Assembly (NCBI GenBank): GCA_018376135.1
Contig: JAHABX010000008.1
Span: 1 to 64,000, forward strand
Source of the DNA: Clostridiales bacterium
GTDB taxonomy: Bacteria > Bacillota > Clostridia > Lachnospirales > Lachnospiraceae
DNA length: 64,000 nt
Direction of reading: 5' to 3'
Each line of letters opens with the position of its first letter. The stretch's first letter is position 1. The notes below the pieces were generated by a model, which saw only the letters and a program-made list of their open reading frames with translations, did not search any database and was not told the DNA's origin. Positions 32,361 to 40,264 of this stretch are shown here, in pieces. The position numbers were made by a program, and so were the translations under genes.

Positions 32361-33038
32361 ATGCGTAGATGCTACCGGGGTGCGGCACTTGTACTTGGGG
32401 GAATCCTCATGACAGGTATCACATCCTTCAACTCCTGCAGTATCGGTTCCTTGACCGTATATGCTGCAGAGGACATACCGGCTGAAGAACTGGAGACAGC
32501 ATTTCAGGAGGAAGTCCAGACAGGGGAAGAAAACGTCGAAACAGAAATACAGGCAGAAGAAATGCCGGCACCTGAGGAAGTGACGGAAGAACCGGTTCAG
32601 GCGGTGGAGGAACCAGTTCCGACGGCAGAGGAACCGACGCAGGCAGTTGGCACAAGTTTTAGTTTGGAGGAACAGGAGTATCAGGTACTCCTCAAAATAG
32701 TAGAAGCAGAAGCCGGGTGTGAGGACACCGCAGGTAAGATGCTGGTGGCGAATGTGGTTATGAACCGCGTCCGGAGCGCCCATTTTCCGAATTCAGTTTA
32801 TGAAGTGGTCTACCAGAGACATGAAGGAAGAGCACAGTTTTCCCCGATTGATGACGGAAGAATCGACACGGTCAGTGTGTCTGCGGACACCGTAGAGGCT
32901 GTTGCCAGGGTAATGAACGGAGAAGACAGCTCCGCAGGGGCGTTGTTCTTCCGGGCTGCAAGCTGTAACAGCAGATGGTTTGATCAGGCGCTGACGCGGG
33001 TGATCGAGCACGGCAATCACATTTTTTATACCATGTAG
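32361..33038 (+). CDS. Secreted SleB/CwlJ-type cell wall hydrolase
   Basis: A 225-residue exported protein. The signal peptide (1-38) is followed by a Glu/Pro-rich linker (about 40-95) and a Hydrolase_2 domain (about 100-225). The catalytic-type glutamate is in KIVEAEAGCE; the NVVMNRV and AQFSPIDDGRI segments fit the SleB/CwlJ family, which degrades spore cortex or vegetative peptidoglycan. GAAAAGGAGTG precedes the start. It has its own promoter and terminator, and the sigma-A-like promoter favours vegetative use. Confidence 0.85.
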   Translation: MRRCYRGAALVLGGILMTGITSFNSCSIGSLTVYAAEDIPAEELETAFQEEVQTGEENVETEIQAEEMPAPEEVTEEPVQAVEEPVPTAEEPTQAVGTSFSLEEQEYQVLLKIVEAEAGCEDTAGKMLVANVVMNRVRSAHFPNSVYEVVYQRHEGRAQFSPIDDGRIDTVSVSADTVEAVARVMNGEDSSAGALFFRAASCNSRWFDQALTRVIEHGNHIFYTM

Positions 33039-33040
33039 GA

Positions 33041-33073
33041 AAAGAAAGAGGCAGATGCCTCTTTCTTTTTTTT
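33041..33073 (+). terminator. Terminator after the SleB-like gene
   Basis: AAAGAAAGAGGC and GCCTCTTTCTTT around an AGAT loop, with a continuing T-run. Confidence 0.9.
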
Positions 33074-33173
33074 AGTACCTATGGTAGAATGGCGATAGAA
33101 ATTCGGCAAACTGACCGGAGGCGGTATGACACAGACCGTCATACCGGAATATTTGGAAAAGGAATGAGAGAAG

Positions 33174-34667
33174 ATGGAATTGTTATATAAGAGTACAAGA
33201 GGCGGCGAGGAAGCAGTCACTGCATCCAGAGCGATTCTTCAGGGACTTGCCCACGATGGCGGACTGTTTGTGCCGGACAGGATTCCAGAACTGGATCTGT
33301 CCATGGAGCAGCTTTCCGGTATGTCTTATCAGGAAACTGCATACGAAGTGATGAAGCTGTTCCTGACAGATTTTACAGAAGAGGAGCTGAAGAACTGTAT
33401 CAGCCGCGCATATGATGAGAAGTTTGATACGGAAGTGATCGCACCGCTGGCAAAGGCAGACGGTGCTTACTATCTGGAGCTTTTTCACGGAGCTACCATT
33501 GCGTTTAAGGATATGGCGCTTTCCATCCTGCCGCATCTGATGACGACCGCAGCGAAGAAGAATCAGATCAGCAATGAGATCGTGATCCTGACAGCTACTT
33601 CGGGAGATACGGGCAAGGCTGCCCTTGCCGGTTTTGCAGATGTGCCCGGAACCAGGATCATTGTATTCTATCCGAAGAACGGTGTCAGCCCGGTACAGGA
33701 GAAGCAGATGGTGACCCAGAAGGGTGACAATACGTTTGTTGTGGGTATTAAGGGAAATTTTGATGACGCACAGAGTGGTGTGAAGGCAATTTTCGGAGAT
33801 CAGATTCTGGAGCGCGATCTTGCGGAGGCAGGCTTCCAGTTTTCCAGCGCCAATTCCATTAATATCGGGCGTCTGGTTCCTCAGATTGTATATTATGTAT
33901 ATGCCTGTGCAAAGCTTCTGGAGAGCGGTGAGCTCTCAGAGGGCGAGAAGATGAATGTGGTAGTGCCTACCGGAAACTTCGGAAATATTCTGGCGGCATA
34001 TTACGCAAAGCAGATGGGAGTACCGATTGCAAAGCTGATCTGTGCATCCAATGACAATAAAGTATTGTATGATTTCTTCCAGACCGGAACCTATGACCGG
34101 AACCGTCCGTTCATTCTGACGACTTCTCCGTCCATGGATATTCTGATCTCCAGCAATCTGGAGCGTCTTCTTTACCGTATTGCAGGAGGAGATGCAGGCA
34201 AGGATGTGGAGCTGATGGACGCGCTGTCCAGGGAGGGCAGCTACCGGATCACTCCGGAGATGAAGGAACAGCTTCAGGATTTCTGCGGCTATTATGCAAC
34301 CGAGGCAGAAGCGGCAGAAGCGATCCGGAAGGTATATGAGGATACCGGCTACGTGCTGGATACTCATACGGCAGTTGCAGCCTGTGCTTATAAGAAGTAT
34401 GTGGCAGAGACAGGCGATGAGGCGAAGACGGTGATCGCCTCTACAGCAAGCCCGTATAAGTTCACCAGAAGTGTTATGGATGCCATTGACAGTGAGAAAT
34501 ATGACAGTATGACAGATTTTGAACTGATCGATGAGCTGTCCAGAATCTCCGGTGTGGAAGTGCCGAAGGCGATCGAGGAGATCCGTACGGCTCCTGTACG
34601 TCACAGAAATATCTGTGAGGTGAAGGATATGAAGAAGACGGTCAGAGAGTTTCTCGGTGTAGAATAG
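33174..34667 (+). CDS. thrC: Threonine synthase
   Basis: A 497-residue fold type II PLP enzyme making threonine from O-phosphohomoserine. The lysine that binds PLP lies in HGATIAFKDMALSILP (about 102-117); TATSGDTGKAAL is the phosphate-binding loop. Length and the N-terminal STRGGEEAVTASRAILQGL fit the longer bacterial class. No thrA or thrB is nearby. A small membrane protein follows 10 bp after the stop. Confidence 0.95.
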   Translation: MELLYKSTRGGEEAVTASRAILQGLAHDGGLFVPDRIPELDLSMEQLSGMSYQETAYEVMKLFLTDFTEEELKNCISRAYDEKFDTEVIAPLAKADGAYYLELFHGATIAFKDMALSILPHLMTTAAKKNQISNEIVILTATSGDTGKAALAGFADVPGTRIIVFYPKNGVSPVQEKQMVTQKGDNTFVVGIKGNFDDAQSGVKAIFGDQILERDLAEAGFQFSSANSINIGRLVPQIVYYVYACAKLLESGELSEGEKMNVVVPTGNFGNILAAYYAKQMGVPIAKLICASNDNKVLYDFFQTGTYDRNRPFILTTSPSMDILISSNLERLLYRIAGGDAGKDVELMDALSREGSYRITPEMKEQLQDFCGYYATEAEAAEAIRKVYEDTGYVLDTHTAVAACAYKKYVAETGDEAKTVIASTASPYKFTRSVMDAIDSEKYDSMTDFELIDELSRISGVEVPKAIEEIRTAPVRHRNICEVKDMKKTVREFLGVE

Positions 34668-34677
34668 GAGAGAGCAG

Positions 34678-35028
34678 ATGGCATTTGACGGAATATTTAA
34701 TCTGATCGATCTGATCGTACTGGGCTTTGGATTCTATGCGCTGTATGGGGCATATGTCCTTCAGCGGGAAGGAAAGATCGTGCGGACCTTTCTCGTATTC
34801 AAGGATACGGACATTGAGCAGTGCAGGGATCTGCAGGGGTATGCCAACTGTATGGCGCCAAAGCTGTGGGCACTGGGCGGCATCATGGTGGTATACGGAA
34901 TCATTTCTCTGCTGAATACATATGTGGTCGAGATCTCTTCACTTTTTATGGCAATGATGGCAGTATTTCTGCTGGCTCTTTTCTGGTATGGGATGGAAGT
35001 CAGGAAAGCCATGAAAAAATACTTTTAA
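34678..35028 (+). CDS. Small membrane protein of unknown function
   Basis: A 116-residue protein with three hydrophobic segments (about 9-26, 59-80, 84-106) and a 30-residue polar loop (QREGKIVRTFLVFKDTDIEQ). No family recognised. AGGAGAG precedes the start, and the short distance from thrC suggests co-transcription. Confidence 0.7.
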   Translation: MAFDGIFNLIDLIVLGFGFYALYGAYVLQREGKIVRTFLVFKDTDIEQCRDLQGYANCMAPKLWALGGIMVVYGIISLLNTYVVEISSLFMAMMAVFLLALFWYGMEVRKAMKKYF

Positions 35029-35029
35029 C

Positions 35030-35057
35030 TTGACTTTTTTTTCACAAGATGTAATAA
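35030..35057 (+). promoter_or_regulatory. Promoter of pckA
   Basis: TTGACT (35030-35035) and TAATAA (35052-35057) with a 16-bp T-rich spacer, immediately after the preceding stop. Confidence 0.6.
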
Positions 35058-35120
35058 TACTTTCGACAGGTAAAACAAAAATAGAAGCTATTAATGAAGC
35101 AATATAAGGAGGACAAAGTC

Positions 35121-36827
35121 ATGTCAACAAAAGCGTACTATCCGCTGAGCGAAATCGGCAAGGGTAAGCCTGGTTTTTCCAAAACCCGTTCTATTATTGA
35201 AGCTGCATTCTATGGCAACAATGTAGTAAAGGTTAACACCTTGAAAGAAGCTTACGAATTAGCAAAGAACTCTCCGGGAACGATCGTAACTGATATGCCT
35301 GTATACAGAGGCGAAGAGTTCGGTCTTGAGAAAGATGCAAAAGTTCTTCTGTTCAACGACGGTGCAGTAACCGGACGTTACGCAGCAGCTCGCCGTATCA
35401 AGGGCGAACCGGGTGTGGATGAAGTTAAGCTTGATAAAATTGTTATGGATGCTGTATACGAGGCTCGTTGGAAAACCATGTATCATGCAACCTGTTTCGT
35501 AGGTCTTGATCCTGAATTTATGGTAAAAGCTCACCTTCTGATTCCGGAAGGAGAGGAAAATCTTCTTTACAACTGGATGATCAACTTCCAGTATATGTCT
35601 GACGAATATGTAAAGATGTACAAGAATTCCCAGCCGATCGGTGATGGCAAGGAAGCAGATATCTACATCTTCTCCGATCCGCAGTGGGCTCCGCATGATG
35701 CTCCGGACCTGGATTACAGCTGCCTGAGCGATCCGCTGACTCTGTGCTACTTCGATACCAACGAGAACTGCGCAGCAATTCTTGGTATGAAATATTTTGG
35801 TGAGCACAAGAAGGGTACTCTGACCATGGCGTGGGCACTGGCTAACAGAAATGGTTATGCAAGCTGCCACGGCGGACAGAAAGAGTATACTTTAGCAGAT
35901 GGAAGCAAATACGTTGCATCCGTATTCGGTCTGTCCGGATCCGGTAAGTCTACTCTGACCCATGCAAAGCACGGCGGAAAATATCCGATCACCGTACTTC
36001 ATGATGATGCATTTATTATCAATACTGAGACCTGTTCTTCTGTAGCTCTTGAGCCGACTTACTTTGACAAGACTGCAGATTATCCAACCGGATGCCCGGA
36101 CAACCAGTATCTGTTATCTGCACAGAACTGCTCCGCTACTCTGGATGAGAACGGACATATTCAGCTTGTAACTGAGGATATCAGAAATGGTAACGGTCGT
36201 GCGATCAAATCCAAACTGTGGTCCCCGAACCGCGTAGATAAGATTGACGCTCCTGTAAACGCAATCTTCTGGATCATGAAAGACCCGACCATTCCGCCGG
36301 TAGTAAAACTGAAAGGTGCTGCACTTGCATCTGTTATGGGTGCAACTCTGGCTACCAAGACCTCTACTGCAGAGCGTGTTGCAGCCGGTACCGACCTGAA
36401 TGCACTTCGTATCGTACCTTACGCTAACCCGTTCAGAACCTATCCGCTGGTTCATGACTATGATAAGTTCAAGAAGCTGGTTGATGAGAAGAACGTAGAC
36501 TGCTATATTGTTAATACTGGTGACTTCATGGGTCAGAAGGTTAAACCTGCTGATACACTTGGAATCCTTGAGACCATCGTTGAAGGCAAAGCTTCCTTCG
36601 AAAAATGGGGTCCGTTTGAGGATATCGAGATCATGAACGACTGGTCCGGCAAGACTGCAGACTTTACTCCGAACCTGCAGGACGCTGATTATGTTGCAGC
36701 TCTGAAGAGCGCTATGCAGAACCGTGTAGATGCAGTTGCTAAATTCGCTACCGCTAAAGATGGTTATGACAAACTTCCGGATGAGGCTCTTGCAGCTCTC
36801 CAGAAACTGGTTGACGAATTAGCCTAA
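35121..36827 (+). CDS. pckA: Phosphoenolpyruvate carboxykinase (ATP), divergent clade
   Basis: A 568-residue enzyme interconverting oxaloacetate and PEP. The P-loop is GLSGSGKSTLTHA (about 271-283) and the following acidic motif is LHDDAFIIN, where classical enzymes have G-D-D-E-H-G-W. The C-terminal region with RIVPYANPFRTYPLVHDYD is clear. The ATG at 35121 has AAGGAGG 9 bases upstream; an upstream ATG overlaps that site. Codon bias (GTT, GCT, AAG) suggests high expression, as expected where PEP carboxykinase serves fermentation. Own promoter and terminator. Confidence 0.9.
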   Translation: MSTKAYYPLSEIGKGKPGFSKTRSIIEAAFYGNNVVKVNTLKEAYELAKNSPGTIVTDMPVYRGEEFGLEKDAKVLLFNDGAVTGRYAAARRIKGEPGVDEVKLDKIVMDAVYEARWKTMYHATCFVGLDPEFMVKAHLLIPEGEENLLYNWMINFQYMSDEYVKMYKNSQPIGDGKEADIYIFSDPQWAPHDAPDLDYSCLSDPLTLCYFDTNENCAAILGMKYFGEHKKGTLTMAWALANRNGYASCHGGQKEYTLADGSKYVASVFGLSGSGKSTLTHAKHGGKYPITVLHDDAFIINTETCSSVALEPTYFDKTADYPTGCPDNQYLLSAQNCSATLDENGHIQLVTEDIRNGNGRAIKSKLWSPNRVDKIDAPVNAIFWIMKDPTIPPVVKLKGAALASVMGATLATKTSTAERVAAGTDLNALRIVPYANPFRTYPLVHDYDKFKKLVDEKNVDCYIVNTGDFMGQKVKPADTLGILETIVEGKASFEKWGPFEDIEIMNDWSGKTADFTPNLQDADYVAALKSAMQNRVDAVAKFATAKDGYDKLPDEALAALQKLVDELA

Positions 36828-36841
36828 TTCTGAGACATTAT

Positions 36842-36870
36842 AAGGGCATCGCATATTGCGATGCCCTTTT
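36842..36870 (+). terminator. Terminator after pckA
   Basis: AAGGGCATCGCA and TGCGATGCCCTT form a perfect 12-bp stem with a TAT loop. Confidence 0.88.
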
Positions 36871-36948
36871 ACTGTAAAAAAACCTCTGTTTTCTGATGGG
36901 GTAAATCTTAAAGTATGTGGGGAATATATGTATAAGGAGGGGCATACA

Positions 36949-37710
36949 ATGAAACATGGAAAATTTGTACTGGAAACTTGTGCGGACAGCCCGGAATCTG
37001 CAATCGCAGCAGAAAAGGGAGGCGCAGATCGTCTGGAGATGTGCGGTCATCTGATCATTGGCGGTGTTACACCGGATGAGTGGCTGTACAGAGAGATACG
37101 CCGGGTGTGCAGCCTTCCGGTCCGTGTACTGATTCGTCCCAGATTCGGAGATTTCTGTTACAGCCGGCATGAATTTGAGATAATCCAGAATCAGGTGAAG
37201 CATTTCCGTGAATTGGGTGCGGATGCGGTGGTGATCGGCTGCCTTACTCCTGAGGGAAATCTGGATATGGATAAGATGGGACGGCTGACGGAGCTTGCCG
37301 GTGGTATGGAGATCACACTTCACCGTGCCTTTGATGTATGCAGGGATCCTTTTGAAGCTATGGAACAGGCGATTTCTCTGGGGATCGGAACAATCCTCAC
37401 TTCCGGTCAGGAAAGCAGCAGTCTGAAGGGACAGGAATGTCTGAAGAAGCTTCAGGAGCAGGCAGAAGGCAGGATCACCATTATGGCAGGAGCCGGCGTG
37501 AATGCGGAGGCAATCGAGAAGCTGTATCCGCTTACGGGAATTTGTGCTTATCATATGTCCGGCAAGAAGGTAGAGCCGTCCGTTATGCAGTATCGAAAGG
37601 AAGGCGTGCCTATGGGACTTCCCGGGATCAGTGAGTTCGAGATCTGGAGAACAGAGGAGGAGGCAGTTAAGAAAGCTTCTGAAGTATTAGAAAGATTTTC
37701 AGGTACTTGA
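36949..37710 (+). CDS. cutC: CutC-family protein
   Basis: A 253-residue TIM-barrel protein of the CutC family (N terminus FVLETCADSPESAIAAEKGG; LIIGGVTP; RPRFGDFCYS; LHRAFD). It was linked historically to copper tolerance, but the actual enzyme activity is not established. The ATG at 36949 follows AAGGAGGGG; upstream extensions would run into the pckA terminator. It ends about 30 bp before the 6S RNA promoter. Confidence 0.88.
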   Translation: MKHGKFVLETCADSPESAIAAEKGGADRLEMCGHLIIGGVTPDEWLYREIRRVCSLPVRVLIRPRFGDFCYSRHEFEIIQNQVKHFRELGADAVVIGCLTPEGNLDMDKMGRLTELAGGMEITLHRAFDVCRDPFEAMEQAISLGIGTILTSGQESSSLKGQECLKKLQEQAEGRITIMAGAGVNAEAIEKLYPLTGICAYHMSGKKVEPSVMQYRKEGVPMGLPGISEFEIWRTEEEAVKKASEVLERFSGT

Positions 37711-37741
37711 AAATATTAGAAGAAGTTTTTGAGCGCTGCAG

Positions 37742-37770
37742 TTGTCAAAATCGATAAAATAGGTTATACT
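37742..37770 (+). promoter_or_regulatory. Promoter of 6S RNA
   Basis: TTGTCA (37742-37747) and TATACT (37765-37770) with 17-bp spacing place the start near 37777. Confidence 0.75.
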
Positions 37771-37777
37771 ATGGTTA

Positions 37778-37970
37778 CAGATTTCCTGGGGTGTTCGAGA
37801 GCCCTGTTATTTTGAACCTACATTTACGTTTATGGGATTCCAATATTTCAGGCGGGATGTCATGCCTCCATCCGTAAGGATGTCAGTGGAAGGCTGAAAG
37901 CCTGTTGAGGTTACCCACCTAGCTCTGGCTAGGCGTCAAAATACAGGGAACGGCACTTTGGGAAAGAGAA
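37778..37970 (+). ncRNA. ssrS: 6S RNA
   Basis: An intergenic RNA of about 190 nt that would bind sigma-A RNA polymerase and lower housekeeping transcription in stationary phase. The 5' block CCTGGGGTGTTCGAGAGC matches the conserved opening of 6S RNAs. Long-range pairing supports the rod shape: CCCTGTTATTTTGA (near 37803) with TCAAAATACAGGG (near 37936), and an outer stem between TTTCC near 37782 and GGGAAAG near 37960. The centre contains an open region and an apical stem. It has its own promoter and a terminator. Exact ends are estimates. Confidence 0.8.
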
Positions 37971-37976
37971 AGATAC

Positions 37977-38011
37977 CGGGTATTGCATAAGCTGCAATGC
38001 CCGTTTTTTTT
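37977..38011 (+). terminator. Terminator of 6S RNA
   Basis: CGGGTATTGCA pairs with TGCAATGCCCG (one G-U) around TAAGC, followed by eight Ts. Confidence 0.88.
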
Positions 38012-38045
38012 CGCAGGCAGCAGAGGTGACAGGGAGGGGGAAAGG

Positions 38046-39356
38046 ATGTATCAGAGAAGACTGAAGCATAAGGCGGTTCTTTTGCTGTGCATGATGATAT
38101 TTCTGGGGATACTGATTACCAAAGGAAAGCTTGAGGAATCTGGTGACGGCGAGGAAGGTGAGCGGCTTGTGATCCCGGAGACGGAAATACCGTCGGACGG
38201 TCCCAGGGAGGTCTGGCAGCTTCCGGGGGAGGATGCAGATATTCGGGTGCTGATCCTGAATGATCAGGGAAGTATGTATCATGAGGATAAGGAGCTTAAG
38301 AAGGAATATCCGGGAGAACTCCATTATTATGAGGAAGAGCAGGGATGGGTCATCATTAATGAACTTCCGCTGGAGGAATATCTGTGCCGGGTCGTGCCCA
38401 GTGAGATGCCGTCAGCTTATGCGGAAGAGGCATTGAAAGCGCAGGCGGTATGTGCGAGGACCTATGCAGTATGGCAGATGCGGGAATATGCGTATCCGGA
38501 GTATGAAGCGCATGTGGATGACAGTGTGTCGTTTCAGGTATACAATCATATCGAAAGCCAGGAGTCTACGGATAAAGCGGTGGAAGCCACAAGAGGACAG
38601 ATTATGCTGTATGAGGACCTGCCGGTGAAGGCATATTATTTTGCAACCTCCTGTGGAAGCACTACGAATGAACAGATATGGGAAGAAGGCGATGCAGCCC
38701 GGACTCCGTATATTGCATATCGGAGTGTAAATACTTCAGACACATCCAGGGACCTGACAGATGAGGAGACATTCTCTGCTTACATAAAGAAGAAGCATGC
38801 CGGTGATCTGGAGATCGGGGAGCCATGGTATCGCTGGAGCTGCTATGTTTCATTGGAGCAGATCCGGAAGAATGTGGAGAAATGGGCAGATATCCGGGCG
38901 GAGAAGAGTGAAGACGGGATCCTTATGCAGGATGGAGAGGACTACATAAAGGAGCTTCAGGATATCGGTGAGGTAAAGGGCGCACAGATCATAAATCGTA
39001 ATGCAGGGGGCGCGGTACAGGAGCTTCTGATCCATGGAGAGGACGGCTGCATGAAAGTGAAGTATGAATATAATATTCGCCTGATGCTGGGGATTCCCGG
39101 CGGAGAGATCCAAAAAAATGACGGGACTCTGGGAGAGGGAGGCAGTCTTCTGCCAAGCGGGTATTTTGTGCTGGAGCCGGTAGAAGAGAAAGGGGAGCTG
39201 GCAGGCTATCAGGTAACTGGCGGCGGACTGGGGCATGGCGCAGGTATGAGCCAGAACGGAGCAAGACTTCTTGCAGAGCAGGGCTGTGGTTATGAGGAGA
39301 TTCTTCAATATTTTTATAAAGGGATACGGCTTGCAAGATTGGGAGAAAAAGAGTAA
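38046..39356 (+). CDS. spoIID: SpoIID/LytB-domain lytic transglycosylase-like protein
   Basis: A 436-residue protein with an N-terminal membrane segment (about 10-22) and a SpoIID domain. The catalytic-type glutamate is in VVPSEMPSAYAEEALKAQAV, and the C-terminal GGGLGHGAGMSQNGA is the family signature. SpoIID cuts glycan strands during forespore engulfment, working with SpoIIM and SpoIIP. At 436 residues it is longer than B. subtilis SpoIID (about 343). The ATG at 38046 follows GGAGGGGG. It could instead be a LytB-type paralogue, as spoIIQ-type partners are not nearby. Confidence 0.85.
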   Translation: MYQRRLKHKAVLLLCMMIFLGILITKGKLEESGDGEEGERLVIPETEIPSDGPREVWQLPGEDADIRVLILNDQGSMYHEDKELKKEYPGELHYYEEEQGWVIINELPLEEYLCRVVPSEMPSAYAEEALKAQAVCARTYAVWQMREYAYPEYEAHVDDSVSFQVYNHIESQESTDKAVEATRGQIMLYEDLPVKAYYFATSCGSTTNEQIWEEGDAARTPYIAYRSVNTSDTSRDLTDEETFSAYIKKKHAGDLEIGEPWYRWSCYVSLEQIRKNVEKWADIRAEKSEDGILMQDGEDYIKELQDIGEVKGAQIINRNAGGAVQELLIHGEDGCMKVKYEYNIRLMLGIPGGEIQKNDGTLGEGGSLLPSGYFVLEPVEEKGELAGYQVTGGGLGHGAGMSQNGARLLAEQGCGYEEILQYFYKGIRLARLGEKE

Positions 39357-39393
39357 GATATTACATTAGCAGATACGAGGGATGGTTAAGAAT

Positions 39394-40209
39394 ATGATTC
39401 GATGGATCGCGGCAGGGATTGATATGAAACGGGATATGGAAAAGAGCCATGTGGGAGCTTTCGCTGCCCAGTCGGCTTATTTTATCATGCTTTCTTTCCT
39501 GCCGCTTACCATCATGCTCCTGACGCTGATTCAGTATACGGGTATCGGGAAGGCAGATCTGTACGGGCTGATTCAGAATCTTGTGCCCCTTGGATTCCAG
39601 AGCTGGCTGATCGGGATCATCAATGAGATGTACAGCCGTACGGCTGCCACCATATCTGTTTCGGCGCTGGTAACGGCATGGTCGGCAGGAAAGAGCTTTA
39701 TGGCGCTGAATAAGGGGATGAATGCGATCTGCGGGGTGGAGAAGAACCCTAATTATATACTGATGCGTCTGAGGGGAGCTTTTTTTGCACTGATATTTGT
39801 AGTGCTGCTTCTCATATCACTGGTATTGATCGTGTTCGGACATTCCATCCATGAACTGATCACCAGATATTTTCCGCTCATTGCGATCTTCACAAGGGTG
39901 ATCCTGTCCTTCCGGCTGGTACTGATGCTGGCATTGTTCATTCTGTTTTTTGCGGTTCTTTATCTGGTGCTTCCCAATAGAAAGGCAGGATTTGCAGAAC
40001 AGCTTCCGGGTGCAGTATTTGCGGCAGTAGGATGGTATTTGTTTTCCTATGGTTTTTCCATCTATATTGAGTACAGCAATGCATTCAATATGTATGGAAG
40101 CCTGACTACATTGGTCCTGCTTATGTTCTGGCTGTATTTTGTCATGTACATTGTGCTGATCGGTATGGAGATCAATGAGTGGCTGTCCATGTACGGAAAA
40201 TTGGCTTGA
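39394..40209 (+). CDS. YihY/virulence factor BrkB family membrane protein
   Basis: A 271-residue protein with six membrane segments and the YihY signature (GAFAAQSAYFIMLSFLPL near residue 20; LVTAWSAGKSFMALNKGMN near 85). Members were once called ribonuclease BN; that activity belongs elsewhere and the true function is unknown. Of two in-frame ATGs (39382, 39394), the second is preferred because the GAGGG site abuts the first. It is co-directional with spoIID. Confidence 0.85.
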   Translation: MIRWIAAGIDMKRDMEKSHVGAFAAQSAYFIMLSFLPLTIMLLTLIQYTGIGKADLYGLIQNLVPLGFQSWLIGIINEMYSRTAATISVSALVTAWSAGKSFMALNKGMNAICGVEKNPNYILMRLRGAFFALIFVVLLLISLVLIVFGHSIHELITRYFPLIAIFTRVILSFRLVLMLALFILFFAVLYLVLPNRKAGFAEQLPGAVFAAVGWYLFSYGFSIYIEYSNAFNMYGSLTTLVLLMFWLYFVMYIVLIGMEINEWLSMYGKLA

Positions 40210-40233
40210 CATTCCCGGAGCGTATGATATCAT
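40206..40233 (+). promoter_or_regulatory. Possible promoter of the second CotH gene and queA
   Basis: TTGACA (40206-40211) overlaps the YihY stop, followed by TATCAT (40228-40233) at 16-bp spacing. Confidence 0.45.
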
Positions 40234-40264
40234 GAGCGTTAATAAGATGGAGTAGGGTACAGGC

